Source: Gemmatimonadota bacterium (GTDB lineage: Bacteria > Gemmatimonadota > Gemmatimonadetes > Longimicrobiales > Gaopeijiaceae). From it: a DNA stretch of 36,676 nucleotides. Where the stretch lies: the NCBI GenBank assembly GCA_009841475.1, contig VXLT01000052.1:1-36676 (forward strand), written 5' to 3'. How positions within the stretch are numbered: the first letter of the stretch is position 1; each line of letters opens with the position of its first letter. This document shows positions 35,344 through 36,676 of this stretch, piece after piece. Below the pieces are notes generated by a model. That model saw only the letters and a program-made list of their open reading frames with translations, was not told the origin of the DNA and ran no database searches. Position numbers and translations under genes: made by a program.

Positions 35344-36534
35344 GTGCAAGTGCCGACGATCGTGGCGAGAGGCGCCGGGGGCGTGCTTTCGGCGGCGCTG
35401 CTGACGGCGTGTGCGGGGGACCCGAGCGCCGGGGCCCGAAGCGCCGGGGACGTTGGAGCGGTGCCGCTGGGCGAGGCGGATGCCGCGTGGGACGACGGGT
35501 TCTCGGTGCTCTCCACCGTGCGTGAGCTGCCCGGAGGCCGGGTCCTGGTGGCCGATCCGCTTAGCCAGATCGTCGTTGCGCTGGACTTGGACGCAGGTGT
35601 GGCCGACACGATTGGGGGGGTGGGCTCGGGTCCCGCCGAGTACCGCCAACCCGATGCGGTCTGGCCGCTGCCGGAGGGCCGGACGCTGCTGGTTGACCTG
35701 GGCAACGGACGCCTGACCGTGCTGAGCCCGGACCTGGAGTTCGGCGATACCCGCCTGTTCGCCACGGTCGACCCCAGGGAGGGCATGGTGCTGAGGGCCA
35801 TCCCGCACGCAGTGGACGGCGCAGGCCGCGTCTATTTCGGGGGACTTCGGGGGTCTGAGGCCAGTCCCGATTCGATGACCATCCTCCGACTGGACCTGGA
35901 CACCGATGCGGTCGACTCGGTCGGGGTGTTCAAGCGGGCCGCCATCACGATGGAATTCAGCGACGGGGGCGTCCGAACGCGCCCGGTGCCGCTTTCGCCG
36001 ACCGATGCGTGGGGGGTTGCCGCGGACGGCAGGGTCGTCGTCGCCAGGGCCCGGGACTACACCGTGGAGTGGATCGCCACGGGCGGGACGGTCACGAGCG
36101 GTGCGCCGGTGCCCTGGACGCGGCGGCGCATAGGGCGGCCCGAAAGGCTGGCGTGGCGCGATTCGCAGGCCGAGACCGGTGGCGGACTTACCGTGAGGGA
36201 CGAGCGTGTGAACGGCGAAATACGGAGGACGGTGCTACGCCCCGGATCCCGTGAAGACGAAGCCGAATTGGACAGCTACGAGTGGCCCGCTTTTCTGCCG
36301 CCCTTCTCGGACCGTCCGATCCTGGTGGATGGCACGGGCCGCGCATGCGTCCGCCGCCACCGCCAAGCGGACGGGGCCCTGCAGTACGACCTCTTCGACG
36401 GCGCCGGCGCGGTCGTGCTCAAGGTCGTACTGGACTCCCAAAGGCGCGTGGTCGGGTTCGGCGACGGGACGCTGTACGCGGTGCGGATGGACGGGCAAGG
36501 ACTGCAGTATTTGGAGCGGTACGTGCTTCCTTGA
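35344..36534 (+). CDS. Six-bladed beta-propeller-like lipoprotein
   Basis: Lipobox-like LLTACAG; repeated blade motifs VLSTVRELPGGRVLVADPLSQIVVALDLDAGVADTIGGVGSGPAEYRQPDAVWPLPEGRTLLVDLGNGRLTVLSPDLE. Confidence 0.72.
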   Translation: MQVPTIVARGAGGVLSAALLTACAGDPSAGARSAGDVGAVPLGEADAAWDDGFSVLSTVRELPGGRVLVADPLSQIVVALDLDAGVADTIGGVGSGPAEYRQPDAVWPLPEGRTLLVDLGNGRLTVLSPDLEFGDTRLFATVDPREGMVLRAIPHAVDGAGRVYFGGLRGSEASPDSMTILRLDLDTDAVDSVGVFKRAAITMEFSDGGVRTRPVPLSPTDAWGVAADGRVVVARARDYTVEWIATGGTVTSGAPVPWTRRRIGRPERLAWRDSQAETGGGLTVRDERVNGEIRRTVLRPGSREDEAELDSYEWPAFLPPFSDRPILVDGTGRACVRRHRQADGALQYDLFDGAGAVVLKVVLDSQRRVVGFGDGTLYAVRMDGQGLQYLERYVLP

Positions 36535-36676
36535 CGCGATCCGGGCAATGACGGCCCAGAATCAGTCCCATCCACCCATTCTTCCGCCCCCGACCCCCGG
36601 CGATCCTTCCCGCATGCCCACCGATACCCATCACCGAGCCCACCAGACAACAGGCAAGCTCGTGGGCGGTGGTAGG

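Overview
High-GC accessory window that reads as a defence island with decayed flanks. The centre (about 16.8-32.8 kb, minus strand) is a long, tightly packed operon: DUF499-like AAA ATPase, DUF3780-like protein, predicted proteasome/HslV-like Ntn-hydrolase, small charged protein, DUF488 protein, dual-OB-like protein, DUF1156 adenine methylase, several small ORFs including one HEPN/UPF0332-like, SDH_sah-type serine protease, and a PLD-like/SNF2 helicase. Several junctions are exact GTGA/ATGA stop/start overlaps. The DUF499/DUF3780/DUF1156/helicase core resembles gene sets already annotated as anti-phage-associated. The two predicted peptidases, the small ORFs and the HEPN-like protein are the less described part. 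Next to it lie a Cas2-like (SinR-type) gene coupled to a 2-TM protein, and a GmrSD-like DUF262/DUF1524 gene. A separate candidate is a 1066-aa protein (7911-11111) combining a Walker-type NTPase with a C-terminal phosphoribosyltransferase-like domain. It sits between an N-terminal and a C-terminal remnant of IS1380-family transposase in opposite orientation. The left 12 kb and the extreme right contain several broken genes: aldo/keto reductase, higB toxin beside intact higA, a DUF2384-type antitoxin remnant, a PD-(D/E)XK nuclease, and a beta-propeller protein. There are also an XRE-ImmA/IrrE gene, a 36-aa one-TM ORF with a strong Shine-Dalgarno, and a partial coiled-coil protein with 108-bp repeats at the left edge that the ORF track misses. 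No CRISPR array, tRNA or rRNA was recognised. All family assignments are from reading motifs by eye; no search was run.
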